A DNA stretch of 64,000 nt from Roseibacillus persicicus (GTDB taxonomy: Bacteria; Verrucomicrobiota; Verrucomicrobiia; Verrucomicrobiales; Akkermansiaceae): NCBI RefSeq assembly GCF_014651675.1, contig NZ_BMXI01000010.1, positions 124,001 through 188,000 on the forward strand. Reading direction: 5' to 3'. A program made the position numbers and the translations under genes. This document shows, piece after piece, positions 18,275 through 28,193 of the stretch. Numbering within the stretch: the first letter of the stretch is position 1; the number at the start of each line of letters is the position of its first letter. The notes below the pieces were generated by a model that did no database searches, was not told the origin of the DNA, and was given only the letters and a program-made list of their open reading frames with translations.

Positions 18275-18324
18275 CTGTCTCTTATTATCCGGACGAGTGT
18301 TCCGTAATAATAGACCAAACTACG

Positions 18325-19056
18325 ATGAAAAAAACTATCAGTATCCTTGCCTTAGTCGGTGTCGCCGCAACATCTGGAAATGCACTTGCTGGGGACCTCA
18401 GTGCTACCCTCGCGCTTGATGCGAACTCACACTTTATCTCTTATGGTTTTGATGTTTGGGGTGGAGGGGATGAACCCGACTTTATCTTCAACCCTTCGTT
18501 GAATATTGATTATGCGGTTAACGATACCTTGACTCTGAATGCGGGGATTTGGATGGATGTGAACAATCAGACTGGTTCTTTCGAGACAGTCGAAACCGAT
18601 ATCTGGGTTGGCGCGAGCTATGACCTGGGATTTGGCTCGATTAGTGCGACTTTCCAGAACTGGCAGTATGGTGGAACCTCGGAGGAAATCCTGGACGTAG
18701 GTCTCTCATTCGATACGATCTTGAGCCCATCCATCACTCTCCACAAGCGCTTGGGAGCAGGTGCTAGCGGCGGAAACGAGGGGCTTTTCGTAGTGGGTGG
18801 AATCAGCCACGATTTTGAGCTGTCATCGTCTTTGAGCTTGGGTCTGTCTTCATCTTTGGGGATTGCAGCCACCGAGTTTCATACTGATGAGACCGGATTT
18901 GGTTTCGCTTCCTTCGGGGCGAGTTTGACCTATGCGGTGTCCGAAACGGTATCTGTTTACGGAAGTTTGACCTACTATATCACTGATGATGAGGTGGTAG
19001 GCAACGCAACCGATGATTTCCTCACTTTCGGAACCGGCATTTCTTTCAGCTTCTAA
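18325..19056 (+). CDS. Outer-membrane beta-barrel protein, probable urea/nitrogen porin
   Basis: The 243-residue product has a signal peptide ending in GNALAG (about residue 23), then repeated strands with alternating polar and hydrophobic residues, and ends in phenylalanine (GTGISFSF). It resembles general TorF/Omp-type barrels, but no named family was recognised. It lies 30 bases before urtA and behind the same sigma-54-type promoter, so it may let urea or a related nitrogen compound cross the outer membrane. This role is inferred from context only. Confidence 0.72.
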   Translation: MKKTISILALVGVAATSGNALAGDLSATLALDANSHFISYGFDVWGGGDEPDFIFNPSLNIDYAVNDTLTLNAGIWMDVNNQTGSFETVETDIWVGASYDLGFGSISATFQNWQYGGTSEEILDVGLSFDTILSPSITLHKRLGAGASGGNEGLFVVGGISHDFELSSSLSLGLSSSLGIAATEFHTDETGFGFASFGASLTYAVSETVSVYGSLTYYITDDEVVGNATDDFLTFGTGISFSF

Positions 19057-19086
19057 ATCCGGAGTTCAAGCTCACCAATCAAAGGT

Positions 19087-20337
19087 ATGAAAAAATTCAC
19101 AAGCGCCCTCGTGGCAGCGACCCTCGGTTTCGGGGGGATCGCGGCGGCGGAAGATACAGTTAAGGTCGGAGTGCTTCACTCATTGAGTGGCACGATGGCG
19201 ATCTCGGAGACTTCTCTTCGTGACATTTTGTTGTTCACCTTCGACGAAATCAATGCCGCTGGTGGCGTGATGGGTAAGAAGATTGAACCGGTTGTCGTGG
19301 ACGGAGCTTCCGATTGGCCTCTCTTTGCAGAAAAGGCGGAACAGCTTCTTGCTCAGGACAAAACGGCGGTGACTTTCGGCTGTTGGACCTCGGTTTCACG
19401 AAAGTCCGTGCTTCCCGTATATGAGAAATACAACGGACTGTTGTTCTACCCGGTGCAATATGAAGGTGAGGAGATGTCGCCAAATATCTTCTATACAGCG
19501 GAGGCGGTAAACCAGCAGGCGATTCCCGCGGTCGACTTTCTCTTGGAAGATGGGTATAAGAAGTTCTATCTGATTGGAACCGATTATGTTTATCCCCAAA
19601 CGACAAACCTGGTTCTCTTCGAGTATCTTCTTTCGAAGGGGATTCCTGTCGAGAATATTGGTGGGGGACTCCGCAAGGACGCGGATGGAGAGGTGATTTC
19701 CGCTGGTAATTACACTCCTTTCGGTCACAGCGATTTCCAGCAGATTGTCGCAGACATCAAGAAGTTCTCCGCTTCGGGTGACGCGTGCGTGATCAACACG
19801 ATTAATGGCGATGCCAATGTTCCTTTTTTCAAGGAGTTTGCGGCTTCCGGCCTGACTTCCGAGGATTGCCCGGTGGTTTCTTTCTCGCTCTCAGAAGATG
19901 AGTTCCGCTCTCTGCCAGCCAAGGATTTGGTTGGTCACTTGGGCTGCTGGACCTACTTCATGTCCAATGAGTCTGAGGCGAACAAGAAGTTCATTGCCGA
20001 CTTCCAGGCGTGGTTGCAGAAGACTGAGGTGCCCGGTATCGTGAAAGAGAACCGGGTCACTTGTTCTCCCATGGTCCTCTCCTACAACGGAGTGTATCTC
20101 TGGAAGGCTGCGGTGGAAAAGGCCAAGTCTTTTGAGCCGGAGAAAGTCATGGCTGCCCTGAAGTCCGGAGTCAGCTTCGATGGCCCGGGTGGCACAGTGA
20201 CTTCCCAGTCGAATCATCATCTCACTAAGAACGTTTATATTGGAGAAACGCTCGAGAATGGACAGTTTTCAGTCATCAAGTCGTTCGACAATGTAGTAGG
20301 TGAGCCCTTTTTGAAGGGAACATTTATGAAAAAGTAG
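19087..20337 (+). CDS. urtA: Urea ABC transporter substrate-binding protein
   Basis: UrtA is the periplasmic high-affinity urea receptor of the UrtABCDE importer (branched-chain amino acid transporter superfamily). The 416-residue product has a signal peptide ([21 protein letters not shown]) and family segments [61 protein letters not shown] and the end [12 protein letters not shown]. It is separated from urtB by about 200 bases with hairpins and a second promoter, so it is probably made in excess over the membrane parts. Confidence 0.96.
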   Translation: MKKFTSALVAATLGFGGIAAAEDTVKVGVLHSLSGTMAISETSLRDILLFTFDEINAAGGVMGKKIEPVVVDGASDWPLFAEKAEQLLAQDKTAVTFGCWTSVSRKSVLPVYEKYNGLLFYPVQYEGEEMSPNIFYTAEAVNQQAIPAVDFLLEDGYKKFYLIGTDYVYPQTTNLVLFEYLLSKGIPVENIGGGLRKDADGEVISAGNYTPFGHSDFQQIVADIKKFSASGDACVINTINGDANVPFFKEFAASGLTSEDCPVVSFSLSEDEFRSLPAKDLVGHLGCWTYFMSNESEANKKFIADFQAWLQKTEVPGIVKENRVTCSPMVLSYNGVYLWKAAVEKAKSFEPEKVMAALKSGVSFDGPGGTVTSQSNHHLTKNVYIGETLENGQFSVIKSFDNVVGEPFLKGTFMKK

Positions 20338-20402
20338 TAGTCTGTCTGGTAAACGAACTCTGCACGATTCAGAGCCTACTCTTTGCCGGATTTGATGCTG
20401 AT

Positions 20403-20458
20403 TTGACCCCTGTTGATCACGTTCGCGTGTGAGGCAGGGGTTATCTCTTTCGAGATAA
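20403..20458 (+). repeat. Two adjacent hairpins between urtA and urtB
   Basis: The first pairs CCCCTG (20407-20412) with CAGGGG (20435-20440), with further pairing inside. The second pairs TTATCTC (20441-20447) with GAGATAA (20452-20458) around the loop TTTC. They lie back to back. There is no downstream T-run. They may stabilise the urtA message end or reduce read-through into urtB. Confidence 0.5.
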
Positions 20459-20493
20459 GAGTGATGATGAATTTTACTAATGAAAAACAAGGT

Positions 20494-20510
20494 TTGGCAT
20501 CATTGATGCT
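20494..20510 (+). promoter_or_regulatory. Sigma-54 (-24/-12) promoter candidate before urtB
   Basis: TTGGCAT at 20494-20500 and ATGCT at 20506-20510 give GG (20496-20497) and GC (20508-20509) exactly 10 bases apart. Transcription would start near 20521, just before the urtB start at 20538. This gives urtBCDE-ureAB its own nitrogen-responsive promoter. Confidence 0.6.
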
Positions 20511-20537
20511 GACTCAGGGTTGGGGGTTAATCACGAT

Positions 20538-22226
20538 TTGAAACGTTTACTATTCATTGTGGCGCATCTGGTGCTGGTGGCGTCCGCAGTTTCGCAAGAA
20601 ATACGGGATCCAATAGTGCCAACGACTGAGAATGAGGAAGCAGCGTCGATGGATCAGAGGCTAAGCAAGCTCTCGACGCGAGCTCTTCTTATTCAGGTCA
20701 TTTTGTCGACGGGCGAGTCCCAGACTGCAGCCATCGATGTCATTCGGGAGCGGGGGGAACCGATTATCAGTGAAGTGGTCGAAGCTTGGCGGATCGGACG
20801 AATTTCGACTCTTGGGGAAGGGGAAGAGGTTCAGGTTTTGATTCAGGTTTCGGAAGGCCAGTACGAAGACCTTTTAACGGGCAGCGCGCTGACTCCTTCT
20901 GGAGAGCCGAAGATCAATCGGGCGACCCGGAGTCTACGTAAGGTTCTCAAACGCATTGTGGACTTGCTGGATCTAAAGTCCCCGGACATGTCGAAGCGGA
21001 TTGCCGCTGCTGAGAAGCTCGGTCTCAGTCAAAATGAAGAATATCTGCCGGAACTACGTGAGCTTGTTCCCAAGCAAAGTGACAAGAAGGTCAAAGCGGC
21101 ATTTCAGGAGGCAGTGTGGATTTCGGAGCTCAAGAATGGCAGAATCGACGAGAAGATTTCAGCGGTTACGAGCTTGGGTGAGGTGAAGAGTTATCCCGCC
21201 CGGGACTTCATCGAGGCGCTTCTGAAAGAGTCGCGCGAGGCAAAAGTCGAGCGGTTGGATGAATTGGAAGCGGTAGCGGAGATCGCACTGAAGAAGATCG
21301 ATGACCACCAGAAGTTGGTGGAGGTTGCGAGCACCTTGGTCCGAGGTCTAAGCACCGGGTCTGTTCTGCTGTTAGTCTCCTACGGGCTGGCAATTACCTT
21401 TGGCCAGATGGGTGTGATTAATATGGCGCACGGGGAGTTTATTGCGATTGGGGGGTATACAACCTACGTAGTGCAGAATTTCTTTGTTGGTGTCTTCGGG
21501 GTGGAGTCGGCGGGATTCGGTTGGTATTTCATTGCAGCTCTGCCTGCGGCCTTTGTGGTCTCGGCTCTTTGCGGAGCGATTTTGGAGAAAGGCTTGATTC
21601 AGTTTCTCTACAAGCGGCCGTTGGAGTCCTTGCTCGCGACGTGGGGGGTGTCCATGGTTCTTCAGCAGGTGTTTCGTCTTTGGTTTGGGGCGGCGAATGT
21701 CGCGGTGGCTTCTCCCGAGTGGTTGTCGGGAAGTTATGAGCTGGCAGGGATCTCTCTTTCCTACAATCGGATCTCTCTCATTGTCTTTGCGTTGATTGTT
21801 GTTCTGGTGACCTGGTTGTTGTTAGCCAAGACCAATTGGGGACTTCATGTGCGGGCTACGATGCAGAATCGTCAGATGTCATCTTGTCTTGGGGTTCCGT
21901 CGTCGCGGGTCAATATGCTAACTTTTGCGTTTGGTTCGGGCTTGGCCGGTTTAGCTGGGGCCTTTTTGTCGCAGATCGGCAATGTTGGGCCCTCGATGGG
22001 GCAAACTTATATTGTGGATAGCTTCATGGTGGTAGTTGTCGGAGGAGTTGGCAACTTGTTGGGAGCGGCTCTTTCCTCAATGGGAATTGGAATGTTGGAC
22101 CAAGGGCTGCAGCCTGTTTTGGGGCCGGTGATGGGAAAAATCACGGTTCTCTTCGGGATTATTCTATTTTTGCAATTTAAGCCCGGTGGCTTGTTTGCCG
22201 CACGCTCGAGAAGCCTTGATGATTAG
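20538..22226 (+). CDS. urtB: Urea ABC transporter permease UrtB
   Basis: UrtB is one of two membrane subunits of the urea importer. The 562-residue product starts at TTG 20538, giving a signal peptide (MKRLLFIVAHLVLVASAVSQ); another TTG lies at 20520. Residues about 20-270 form the exported HEAT-like N-terminal region found in long UrtB proteins. From about 270 the LivH-like membrane part follows (LSTGSVLLLVSYGLAITFGQMGVINMAHGEF, SWGVSM-type TWGVSMVLQQ, GGVGNLLGAALSS). Ends 3 bases before urtC. Confidence 0.95.
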   Translation: MKRLLFIVAHLVLVASAVSQEIRDPIVPTTENEEAASMDQRLSKLSTRALLIQVILSTGESQTAAIDVIRERGEPIISEVVEAWRIGRISTLGEGEEVQVLIQVSEGQYEDLLTGSALTPSGEPKINRATRSLRKVLKRIVDLLDLKSPDMSKRIAAAEKLGLSQNEEYLPELRELVPKQSDKKVKAAFQEAVWISELKNGRIDEKISAVTSLGEVKSYPARDFIEALLKESREAKVERLDELEAVAEIALKKIDDHQKLVEVASTLVRGLSTGSVLLLVSYGLAITFGQMGVINMAHGEFIAIGGYTTYVVQNFFVGVFGVESAGFGWYFIAALPAAFVVSALCGAILEKGLIQFLYKRPLESLLATWGVSMVLQQVFRLWFGAANVAVASPEWLSGSYELAGISLSYNRISLIVFALIVVLVTWLLLAKTNWGLHVRATMQNRQMSSCLGVPSSRVNMLTFAFGSGLAGLAGAFLSQIGNVGPSMGQTYIVDSFMVVVVGGVGNLLGAALSSMGIGMLDQGLQPVLGPVMGKITVLFGIILFLQFKPGGLFAARSRSLDD

Positions 22227-22229
22227 ACT

Positions 22230-23375
22230 ATGAGTGGACGAAATTCATTATCGAGTCTCGCCAAACCGTTCGATAGTCGGACGGAGTGGGTGACATTCTT
22301 TCTCTTGGCTGCTTTCGTAATTATTTTTCCCATTCTAAGCCAGATGGGGATGATTTCCTCGTTTCAGGTAGGGGTGTGGGGCAAGTATCTTTGCTACGCG
22401 GTTCTAGCCATGAGCTTGAATATTCTTTGGGGGTATACCGGATTGTTATGTCTCGGGCAGTGTCTTTTCTTCGCCTTGGGGGGATATGCCTTTGGGATGT
22501 ATTTAATGCTGATGATTGGGGAGGACCCGGTCTACAAGACTGCCTTACCCGACTTCATGGACTTCCAGGGATACAAGGAACTGCCTTGGCACTGGAAGCC
22601 ATTCTACAATCCGTTTTTCGCTGTCTTCGCGGTGGTAGCGGTCCCCGGGGTGGTGGCCTTTATCTTCGGTGCTCTGGCCTTTCGCTCGCGGATCAAGGGG
22701 GTCTACTTTTCTATTTTGACCCAGGCATTGACCTACGCGGCGACCCTTCTCTTCTTTCGCAACGAGTTTACCTTCGGGGGGAATAATGGCTTTACTGATT
22801 TTAAGTTTATCTTCGGTGCGGACATTCGGGAAGAGTCTACCACCTTGGCTCTGTTTGTCGCTTCGGGGATCCTCTTGTTAGTGGTTTACTGGGGGTTGGC
22901 CTGGCTACTCAAAACAAAGTTCGGTAAAGTCCAGCGGGCGATTCGCGATTCGGAAAACCGGGTTCGCTTTTCCGGATATTCGTCCACCCACTACAAGGTC
23001 TTCATCTTTGTGCTGAGCGCAATCATTGCGGGGTTGGCGGGAGCGCTCTATGTTCCGCAGGCTGGGATTATCAATCCTGAGGAGATGAAGCCCTCGAAGG
23101 GGCTCGACATCGTGGTCTGGGTCGCGGTGGGCGGGCGCGGAACAAAGTTTGGCCCTGTGATTGGAGCGATTCTCATCAGCTTGCTGAAGAGCTGGAGCAC
23201 ACGTGCCTTTCCTGAATATTGGCTAATCATCCTCGGGCTGGTCTTTGTTTTCGTAGTCCTCTTTATGCCGGATGGAATCGTGGGATTATTTGAAAAAGCA
23301 AAAGCCTATCTGCGGGCGCGCAAGGGAGGGGAGTCGGACTCCGGAAGCTCTAACATTCCAGTAGAGGCAAAGTAA
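22230..23375 (+). CDS. urtC: Urea ABC transporter permease UrtC
   Basis: The second membrane subunit of the urea importer has 381 residues with LivM-like topology (about nine helices). Family segments include [54 protein letters not shown] and [16 protein letters not shown]. The stop TAA shares a base with the ATG of urtD, showing translational coupling. Confidence 0.96.
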   Translation: MSGRNSLSSLAKPFDSRTEWVTFFLLAAFVIIFPILSQMGMISSFQVGVWGKYLCYAVLAMSLNILWGYTGLLCLGQCLFFALGGYAFGMYLMLMIGEDPVYKTALPDFMDFQGYKELPWHWKPFYNPFFAVFAVVAVPGVVAFIFGALAFRSRIKGVYFSILTQALTYAATLLFFRNEFTFGGNNGFTDFKFIFGADIREESTTLALFVASGILLLVVYWGLAWLLKTKFGKVQRAIRDSENRVRFSGYSSTHYKVFIFVLSAIIAGLAGALYVPQAGIINPEEMKPSKGLDIVVWVAVGGRGTKFGPVIGAILISLLKSWSTRAFPEYWLIILGLVFVFVVLFMPDGIVGLFEKAKAYLRARKGGESDSGSSNIPVEAK

Positions 23376-24166
23376 TGGCAGTTCTTTATCGTGATACAGA
23401 CCTGACTCTGTCGGCGGAAGGTGTGAGTAAATCCTTTGATGGTTTCAAGGCCATCAACGACCTCAATTTCTACCTGGGGGACGGGGAGTTGCGCACGGTC
23501 ATCGGTCCCAATGGCGCTGGTAAGAGCACCTTCATGGATCTCATTACCGGTCGCACCACGCCTGACGTGGGTTCTCTGACTTTCCATCAACCAGATGGCC
23601 ATGATGTCGATTTGTGCAAACTGCGGGAGTATCAGATTAATCGTCTCGGCATTGCGCGCAAGTTCCAGACCCCGAGCGTCTATACCCAGCACACGGTGCG
23701 GGATAATATTCTCCTTTCCCTTAACCGTGATCGTGGGGTTCTGAGGGCGCTTTTTTATTCCGAGACACAACAGGACAGGGATGAGATCGATGAGGTGCTG
23801 GAGATTATTCGCCTGGGCGACCGGCGTGATGAGCTGGCGGGCAGTTTATCCCATGGTCAGAAGCAGTGGCTGGAGATCGGCATGCTACTGGCGCAAAAGC
23901 CGAGGGTACTTCTCGTCGACGAACCTGCAGCCGGGATGAGTGACGAAGAGACCGAGCGCACCGGTGAGTTGCTACTGAGTCTGGAGGGCAAGCATAGCGT
24001 AGTGGTGGTGGAGCATGATATGGAGTTTGTGCGACAGATTGCGCGAAAGGTTACGGTGCTTCATCAAGGGCATGTTCTGAAGGAGGGGTCCTTCGATGAG
24101 GTGGCAGGTGATCCCACTGTGAAAGAAGTTTATTTGGGAAGGCAAAAACACACCGACGCCGCATGA
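23375..24166 (+). CDS. urtD: Urea ABC transporter ATP-binding protein UrtD
   Basis: The 263-residue LivG-type ATPase shows Walker A (GPNGAGKST), the Q-loop region (RKFQTPSVYTQHTVRDN), an LSHGQKQWLEIGM signature, Walker B (RVLLVDEPAAGM) and the switch His (VVVVEHDMEFV). It works with UrtE to drive urea import. It overlaps urtC by one base and urtE by four. Confidence 0.97.
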   Translation: MAVLYRDTDLTLSAEGVSKSFDGFKAINDLNFYLGDGELRTVIGPNGAGKSTFMDLITGRTTPDVGSLTFHQPDGHDVDLCKLREYQINRLGIARKFQTPSVYTQHTVRDNILLSLNRDRGVLRALFYSETQQDRDEIDEVLEIIRLGDRRDELAGSLSHGQKQWLEIGMLLAQKPRVLLVDEPAAGMSDEETERTGELLLSLEGKHSVVVVEHDMEFVRQIARKVTVLHQGHVLKEGSFDEVAGDPTVKEVYLGRQKHTDAA

Positions 24167-24873
24167 TGACCGAACCGCAATTGACTCTAGAGGGAGTCCA
24201 AGTCTCCTACGACGAATCACTCATTCTTCGAGGTGTGGACATCTCTGCCCCGAAGAATTCCGTGGTGTCTCTTCTGGGCCGCAATGGAGTGGGGAAGACG
24301 ACCGCGCTGAAATCCATCATGGGGATTGTGCCATTGACTGCGGGCGAGATCACCTTCGAAGGAAACTCGCTCACAGGCAAAAATACGGAGAAACGTTCAC
24401 GGTCCGGGATTGGCTATGTGCCCCAGGGGCGCGATATTTTTCCCAATCTCAGTGTCTGGGAAAATCTCAAGGTTAGCATCAGTGTTCACGGACAGGCGGC
24501 GCGGGATCGCTTGGACGAGGTCTATGAGCTTTTCCCGGTTCTCGCTGAAATGAAGGAACGAAAGGGTGGCGTTCTCTCAGGTGGCCAGCAGCAGCAACTC
24601 GCCATTGGTCGAGCTCTTTTGACCAATCCCAGTTTGCTGATTCTGGATGAGCCAACGGAGGGGATTCAACCCTCGATTATTGACCAAATCGAAGACGCCA
24701 TTTTGCACCTCAAAAAGACCAGCGAAATGACCATTCTCCTGGTGGAGCAGTATCTTGATTTTGCAAAATCAGTTTCCGACCATTTTTACATTATGGAGCG
24801 TGGGTCAGTCGTGGAAAGGGGAGAGATTGCGCTTCTCTCCGATGAACTTGTCGCGCAGTATCTCAGTGTTTAG
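24163..24873 (+). CDS. urtE: Urea ABC transporter ATP-binding protein UrtE
   Basis: The 236-residue LivF-type ATPase has Walker A (GRNGVGKTT), GYVPQGRDIFPNLSV, the signature LSGGQQQQLAIGRAL, Walker B (LLILDEPTEGIQPS) and the switch His replaced in position by the usual LLVEQYLDFA of UrtE. An ATG at 24166 is also possible. It overlaps urtD by ATGA and precedes ureA by six bases, so transport and hydrolysis are co-expressed. Confidence 0.97.
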   Translation: MMTEPQLTLEGVQVSYDESLILRGVDISAPKNSVVSLLGRNGVGKTTALKSIMGIVPLTAGEITFEGNSLTGKNTEKRSRSGIGYVPQGRDIFPNLSVWENLKVSISVHGQAARDRLDEVYELFPVLAEMKERKGGVLSGGQQQQLAIGRALLTNPSLLILDEPTEGIQPSIIDQIEDAILHLKKTSEMTILLVEQYLDFAKSVSDHFYIMERGSVVERGEIALLSDELVAQYLSV

Positions 24874-24879
24874 AAGCCT

Positions 24880-25182
24880 ATGCACCTCACTCCCAGAGAA
24901 CGAGAAAAACTGATGGTTGTCGTCGCGGCCGATTTGGCGCGTCGTCGTCAGGCCCGCGGATTGAAGCTGAATTATCCTGAGGCCGTTGCAATCATCACCT
25001 ACGAGGTATTCGAGGGTGCCCGCGATGGCAAAAGTGTCTCGCAATTGATGGATGAAGGAACGCGCATCCTAACGCGCGACGACGTGATGGAGGGCGTTGC
25101 AGAGATGATACACGAGGTCCAAGTTGAGGCCACCTTTCCGGACGGGACCAAGCTGGTGACCGTCCACAACCCAGTCCAATAG
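24880..25182 (+). CDS. ureA: Urease gamma subunit
   Basis: UreA is the smallest structural subunit of nickel urease. The 100-residue product is of full length and shows [54 protein letters not shown] and the VTVHNPV end. It sits in the urt operon, five bases before ureB, but 19 kb from the catalytic subunit gene. Confidence 0.97.
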   Translation: MHLTPREREKLMVVVAADLARRRQARGLKLNYPEAVAIITYEVFEGARDGKSVSQLMDEGTRILTRDDVMEGVAEMIHEVQVEATFPDGTKLVTVHNPVQ

Positions 25183-25187
25183 CGAAG

Positions 25188-25496
25188 ATGAAGCCGGGAG
25201 AATTGATTGTGAAGAAGGGGGACTCCCTCCTGGCCAACGAAGGGCTTGCGACCTTGCGGTTGGAAGTTGCGAACACGGGAGATCGGCCCATTCAGGTGGG
25301 CAGCCACTTCCATTTCTTTGAGGTGAATTCCAAGTTGGCCTTTGATCGGGAAGCAGCTCGTGGATTTCGTCTGAATATAGCTGCTGGCACAGCGGTGCGA
25401 TTTGAGCCCGGGGACGAAAAAGAAGTCGAGCTTGTTGCCCTGGCCGGTAATCGAGAGGTCTGGGGCTTGAATGGCAAGGTGAACGGTCCGTTGTAG
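25188..25496 (+). CDS. ureB: Urease beta subunit
   Basis: The 102-residue product has the family core [48 protein letters not shown] and [14 protein letters not shown]. It is a structural part of the urease trimer with UreA and UreC. In most genomes ureC follows directly; here it is followed by an intergenic region with a strong sigma-54-type promoter and another transporter. Confidence 0.97.
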   Translation: MKPGELIVKKGDSLLANEGLATLRLEVANTGDRPIQVGSHFHFFEVNSKLAFDREAARGFRLNIAAGTAVRFEPGDEKEVELVALAGNREVWGLNGKVNGPL

Positions 25497-25505
25497 TTCG
25501 TGCGG

Positions 25506-25559
25506 CCGGAATTTCCGGGGACGGCTGCTGCTCCAGGTGGAGTGGAGGAGGGGGAGCAG
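25506..25559. repeat. Inverted repeats after ureB
   Basis: CCGGAA-T-TTCCGG (25506-25518) is a perfect 13-base palindrome. CTGCTCC (25528-25534) pairs with GGAGCAG (25553-25559) across 18 bases. The second could form a weak transcription end for urt-ureAB, though no T-run follows. Either could bind a regulator of the promoter 40-90 bases downstream. Confidence 0.4.
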
Positions 25560-25595
25560 AAAAGATGCACGTCGGTAGGTGAGCTTTGTTCGAGG

Positions 25596-25612
25596 TGGCA
25601 CGTTGGTTGCTG
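25596..25612 (+). promoter_or_regulatory. Sigma-54 (-24/-12) promoter before NitT/TauT transporter (perfect match)
   Basis: TGGCACG at 25597-25603, four bases, then TTGCT at 25608-25612 matches the sigma-54 consensus at every conserved position. GG (25598-25599) and GC (25610-25611) are 10 bases apart. The expected start is near 25623, 55 bases before the ATG. This is the best of the four candidates. Confidence 0.85.
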
Positions 25613-25625
25613 ACTGCCTGTAGTA

Positions 25626-25649
25626 CGATATTGGAAAATCTTAATATCG
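25626..25649. promoter_or_regulatory. Inverted repeat at the expected transcript start (operator candidate)
   Basis: CGATATT (25626-25632) and AATATCG (25643-25649) are perfect complements separated by 10 bases. The site begins about 3 bases after the predicted start of the sigma-54 transcript, where a bound repressor would block it. Its layout parallels the site before the NikR-like gene, though the sequences differ. Confidence 0.5.
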
Positions 25650-25677
25650 GTCACTGAACAAACTCAAAAACACTACC

Positions 25678-26652
25678 ATGAAATTGATGAAAACAATGCT
25701 CTGCGGAGCACTCGCAATGGGCCTCAGTGGCTTTGCGCCAGCCGACACTCTGAAGATCGGCTATAGTGATTGGCCCGGTTGGGTTGCCTGGGAAATCGGA
25801 ATCAAGAAAGGTTGGTTCAAGGAGGCGGGAGTGGATGTGGAGTTCGAGTGGATGGACTATGTGGCCTCGATGGAAGCCTATGGTGCTGGCCAGATTGATG
25901 CCGTTTGTATGACCAACGGTGATGCCCTGGTCACTGGAGCAACAGCGAAGCCGTCAGTTTGTATTGTGATCAATGATTATTCCAATGGCAACGATATGGT
26001 TGTTGGCCAGCCCGGGATTGAATCGATGAAAGACATGAAGGGTAAGAAGATCGCCTTGGAAGAGGGCTTCGTGCCGCACCTTCTTGTTTTGAAGGGGCTG
26101 GAAGCTGCGGGGATGTCCGAGTCCGATATTGAGATTGTGAATACTCCCACTGACGAGACTCCCAGTGTGCTTGCTTCCAAGAAAGTGGATGCCATCTGTG
26201 CGTGGCAACCGAGCTCTGGAACCGCATTGAAGGAGGTGGAAGGCTCCAAGCCAATCTATACTTCCGCAGAAGCTCCGGGCCTGATTTATGACTGTCTGTT
26301 TGTTAGCCCCGAGACCCTCAAGAGCAATCGTGAGGATTGGGTGAAGGTTGCCAAGGTGTGGTATAAGATCGTCGATTTCCTCAAAGATGAGGATAACATC
26401 GATGAAGCTTTGGAAATTCTTTCCGGTCGGGTCAATGTGAAGCCTGACGAGTATGAGCCATTCCTCGATGGCACCTACATCATGACTATGGAAGAGGCTC
26501 TCAAGGTGTGGGAAGAAGGGGAAGGATTGAAGTCTATTTATGGCTCCACCAAGATCTCCGACGACTTCAACGTCAAGTATGAGGTCTACGAGAAGCCTCT
26601 CGAGATCGGCGTCTATCTCGACCCGAGTATCACAAAAGAAATCGCGAAGTAG
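25678..26652 (+). CDS. NitT/TauT-type ABC transporter substrate-binding protein
   Basis: The 324-residue exported receptor has a signal peptide ending in FAPAD (about residue 22), then the family start [32 protein letters not shown] and the SSUA/THI5-like [18 protein letters not shown]. Relatives bind nitrate, taurine, sulfonates or pyrimidine precursors. Relatives encoded beside guanidine/urea carboxylases are annotated as carboxylase-associated transporters and may bind guanidine. Substrate here is inferred from position. Confidence 0.88.
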   Translation: MKLMKTMLCGALAMGLSGFAPADTLKIGYSDWPGWVAWEIGIKKGWFKEAGVDVEFEWMDYVASMEAYGAGQIDAVCMTNGDALVTGATAKPSVCIVINDYSNGNDMVVGQPGIESMKDMKGKKIALEEGFVPHLLVLKGLEAAGMSESDIEIVNTPTDETPSVLASKKVDAICAWQPSSGTALKEVEGSKPIYTSAEAPGLIYDCLFVSPETLKSNREDWVKVAKVWYKIVDFLKDEDNIDEALEILSGRVNVKPDEYEPFLDGTYIMTMEEALKVWEEGEGLKSIYGSTKISDDFNVKYEVYEKPLEIGVYLDPSITKEIAK

Positions 26653-26732
26653 GGTCTCTGCCCCCAATGATTTTTTCACAGGGGTCGGGAGTGTTTGATG
26701 AGATCTTCCGGCCCCTTCTTTTCTCACAATAG

Positions 26733-28193
26733 ATGATGAGCAAACGAACGAAACCTCGTGAACCATGGTTTGCGGTCGGCAAGCCACTCAGTGGCTATCA
26801 GGCTGCGATCCCAATGGCGCTTTCGTTTGTGATTCCGATTCTCATCTGGTGTTTTGCGGCTTATGCCCCGTTTCTCTGGCATGTTGATTATCGCATCACC
26901 ATGACCTCCGAGCCATCTGACAAAGAGGCTTTTCCGGCTACCTATGTGGTCGACGATACGATGGAGGAGAGCTTCTTCGAGAGCTTCCAGGATTCCATCA
27001 GACAGGATAACAAGATCTTAAAAGAGCAACGTGAGGCTGGGACCGTCGAAGTTGCCAGTGCGCGGGCAGGCCGCCGGGCAAATCAAAAGGTTCTCAAAAA
27101 TTTCGAACCGGTCATGCGGGCGAACGGTTGGTTCACAACCGAGAAAACGGAGGAGAATGTGAGCGCCTATTTCAAAGCCTACTTCGCAGCCACTTACGAG
27201 ACGTGGGGCAAGTTGGCTGCGGGAGAGTTGAAGCCGGCTTCGGGTACTCTTTCGAGAGAGAACCTGGCGATCGTAAAGGACAATTGGGCGCTCTTGAGTT
27301 CGGTCTCGCCAACCTATGATTCCGGTAACTTTCTAAGCGAACCCATCTACCGGCTGATTCCCGAGGGTAAGAAAGTGGTGGGGCGTCCAGCCTATCTTCC
27401 GGCACCGCACGAGGTTGTCGTGAGGGGGTGGCAGGATTTTCGCGGGGAATCAGAACTGGGTGAACTGAATGTCTGGGAGAAGTATGCATCCTCCCTGCGG
27501 GTGGTAATTAGTGGCTTCTTGCTCTGCGTTTTGATCGGAATTCCGTTGGCTCTTCTGGCGGGGACTTTCTCGTTCTTCGCCAGGCTCTTCGAGCCTTTCA
27601 CTGATTTTTTCCGCTACATGCCAGCCCCGGCCTTCGGGACGGTTTTAATGGCCATCTTTGGCGTGGATCAGCAACCCAAAATTGCGCTCGTGTTTCTCGG
27701 CACTTTTCCGCAATTGATTCTGATGGTGGCCAACACCACTCGGCTGTTGGAGCAGCCTATGCTGGATGCGGCGCAGACCCTTGGGGCCCGCAAGGGACAG
27801 TTGGTCTGGCGGGTGGTGGTGCCGGGGATCCTTCCCAGTCTCTACAACGATCTGCGCATCCTATTGGGCTGGGCTTGGACCTGGCTGGTCGTTGCGGAGT
27901 TGATTGGGACAAAGAGTGGCCTGACTGAAATCATTGATACCCAGGGGCGCCGTTTCCACTTCGATCACGTGTATCCCATTATCCTTTTGATTGGTCTAAC
28001 AGGTTTTCTAACCGATCAGGTTTTGGCCAACCTGCGGGACATCTTTTTTCCTTGGGCCACAGAGGGTAAGAAGTCTCCCTTGGCCCGTCTTTTCCGATGG
28101 GTTGGCAGCCGGGTGCAAGCTTGGCGCGATGTCGATCCCCCCGTTGCGCCTGTGACTGTTGAAGCCTCAACCGAAGGAGAATCTCACCCATGA
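26733..28193 (+). CDS. NitT/TauT-type ABC transporter permease with long N-terminal insert
   Basis: The 486-residue product is about 200 residues longer than usual permeases of this class. One helix at about 29-50 is followed by an extracytoplasmic stretch of about 200 residues (about 55-245), then the membrane core with five or six helices. The conserved EAA-loop [42 protein letters not shown] region is clear. The long insert may help dock the binding protein. It overlaps the ATPase gene by ATGA. Confidence 0.9.
   Translation: MMSKRTKPREPWFAVGKPLSGYQAAIPMALSFVIPILIWCFAAYAPFLWHVDYRITMTSEPSDKEAFPATYVVDDTMEESFFESFQDSIRQDNKILKEQREAGTVEVASARAGRRANQKVLKNFEPVMRANGWFTTEKTEENVSAYFKAYFAATYETWGKLAAGELKPASGTLSRENLAIVKDNWALLSSVSPTYDSGNFLSEPIYRLIPEGKKVVGRPAYLPAPHEVVVRGWQDFRGESELGELNVWEKYASSLRVVISGFLLCVLIGIPLALLAGTFSFFARLFEPFTDFFRYMPAPAFGTVLMAIFGVDQQPKIALVFLGTFPQLILMVANTTRLLEQPMLDAAQTLGARKGQLVWRVVVPGILPSLYNDLRILLGWAWTWLVVAELIGTKSGLTEIIDTQGRRFHFDHVYPIILLIGLTGFLTDQVLANLRDIFFPWATEGKKSPLARLFRWVGSRVQAWRDVDPPVAPVTVEASTEGESHP

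Larger units (their letters stand above)
17903..18324 (+). other. 422-base intergenic region before the nitrogen island
   Basis: No convincing gene is seen here. It holds a 19-bp perfect palindrome (18138-18156) and a sigma-54-type promoter (18258-18274), both annotated separately. An AT-rich stretch (about 18170-18250) lies between them and could allow bending of the DNA between an activator and the polymerase. Confidence 0.6.

Noticed and set aside
20403-20458. Intrinsic terminator after urtA
   Set aside because: The hairpins are good but no T-run follows, so they are listed as hairpins only.
25497-25677. Guanidine-I (ykkC) riboswitch before the transporter or the carboxylase genes
   Set aside because: I looked for the conserved ykkC segments in this and the other intergenic regions of the island and did not see them; control seems to be by promoters and operators.
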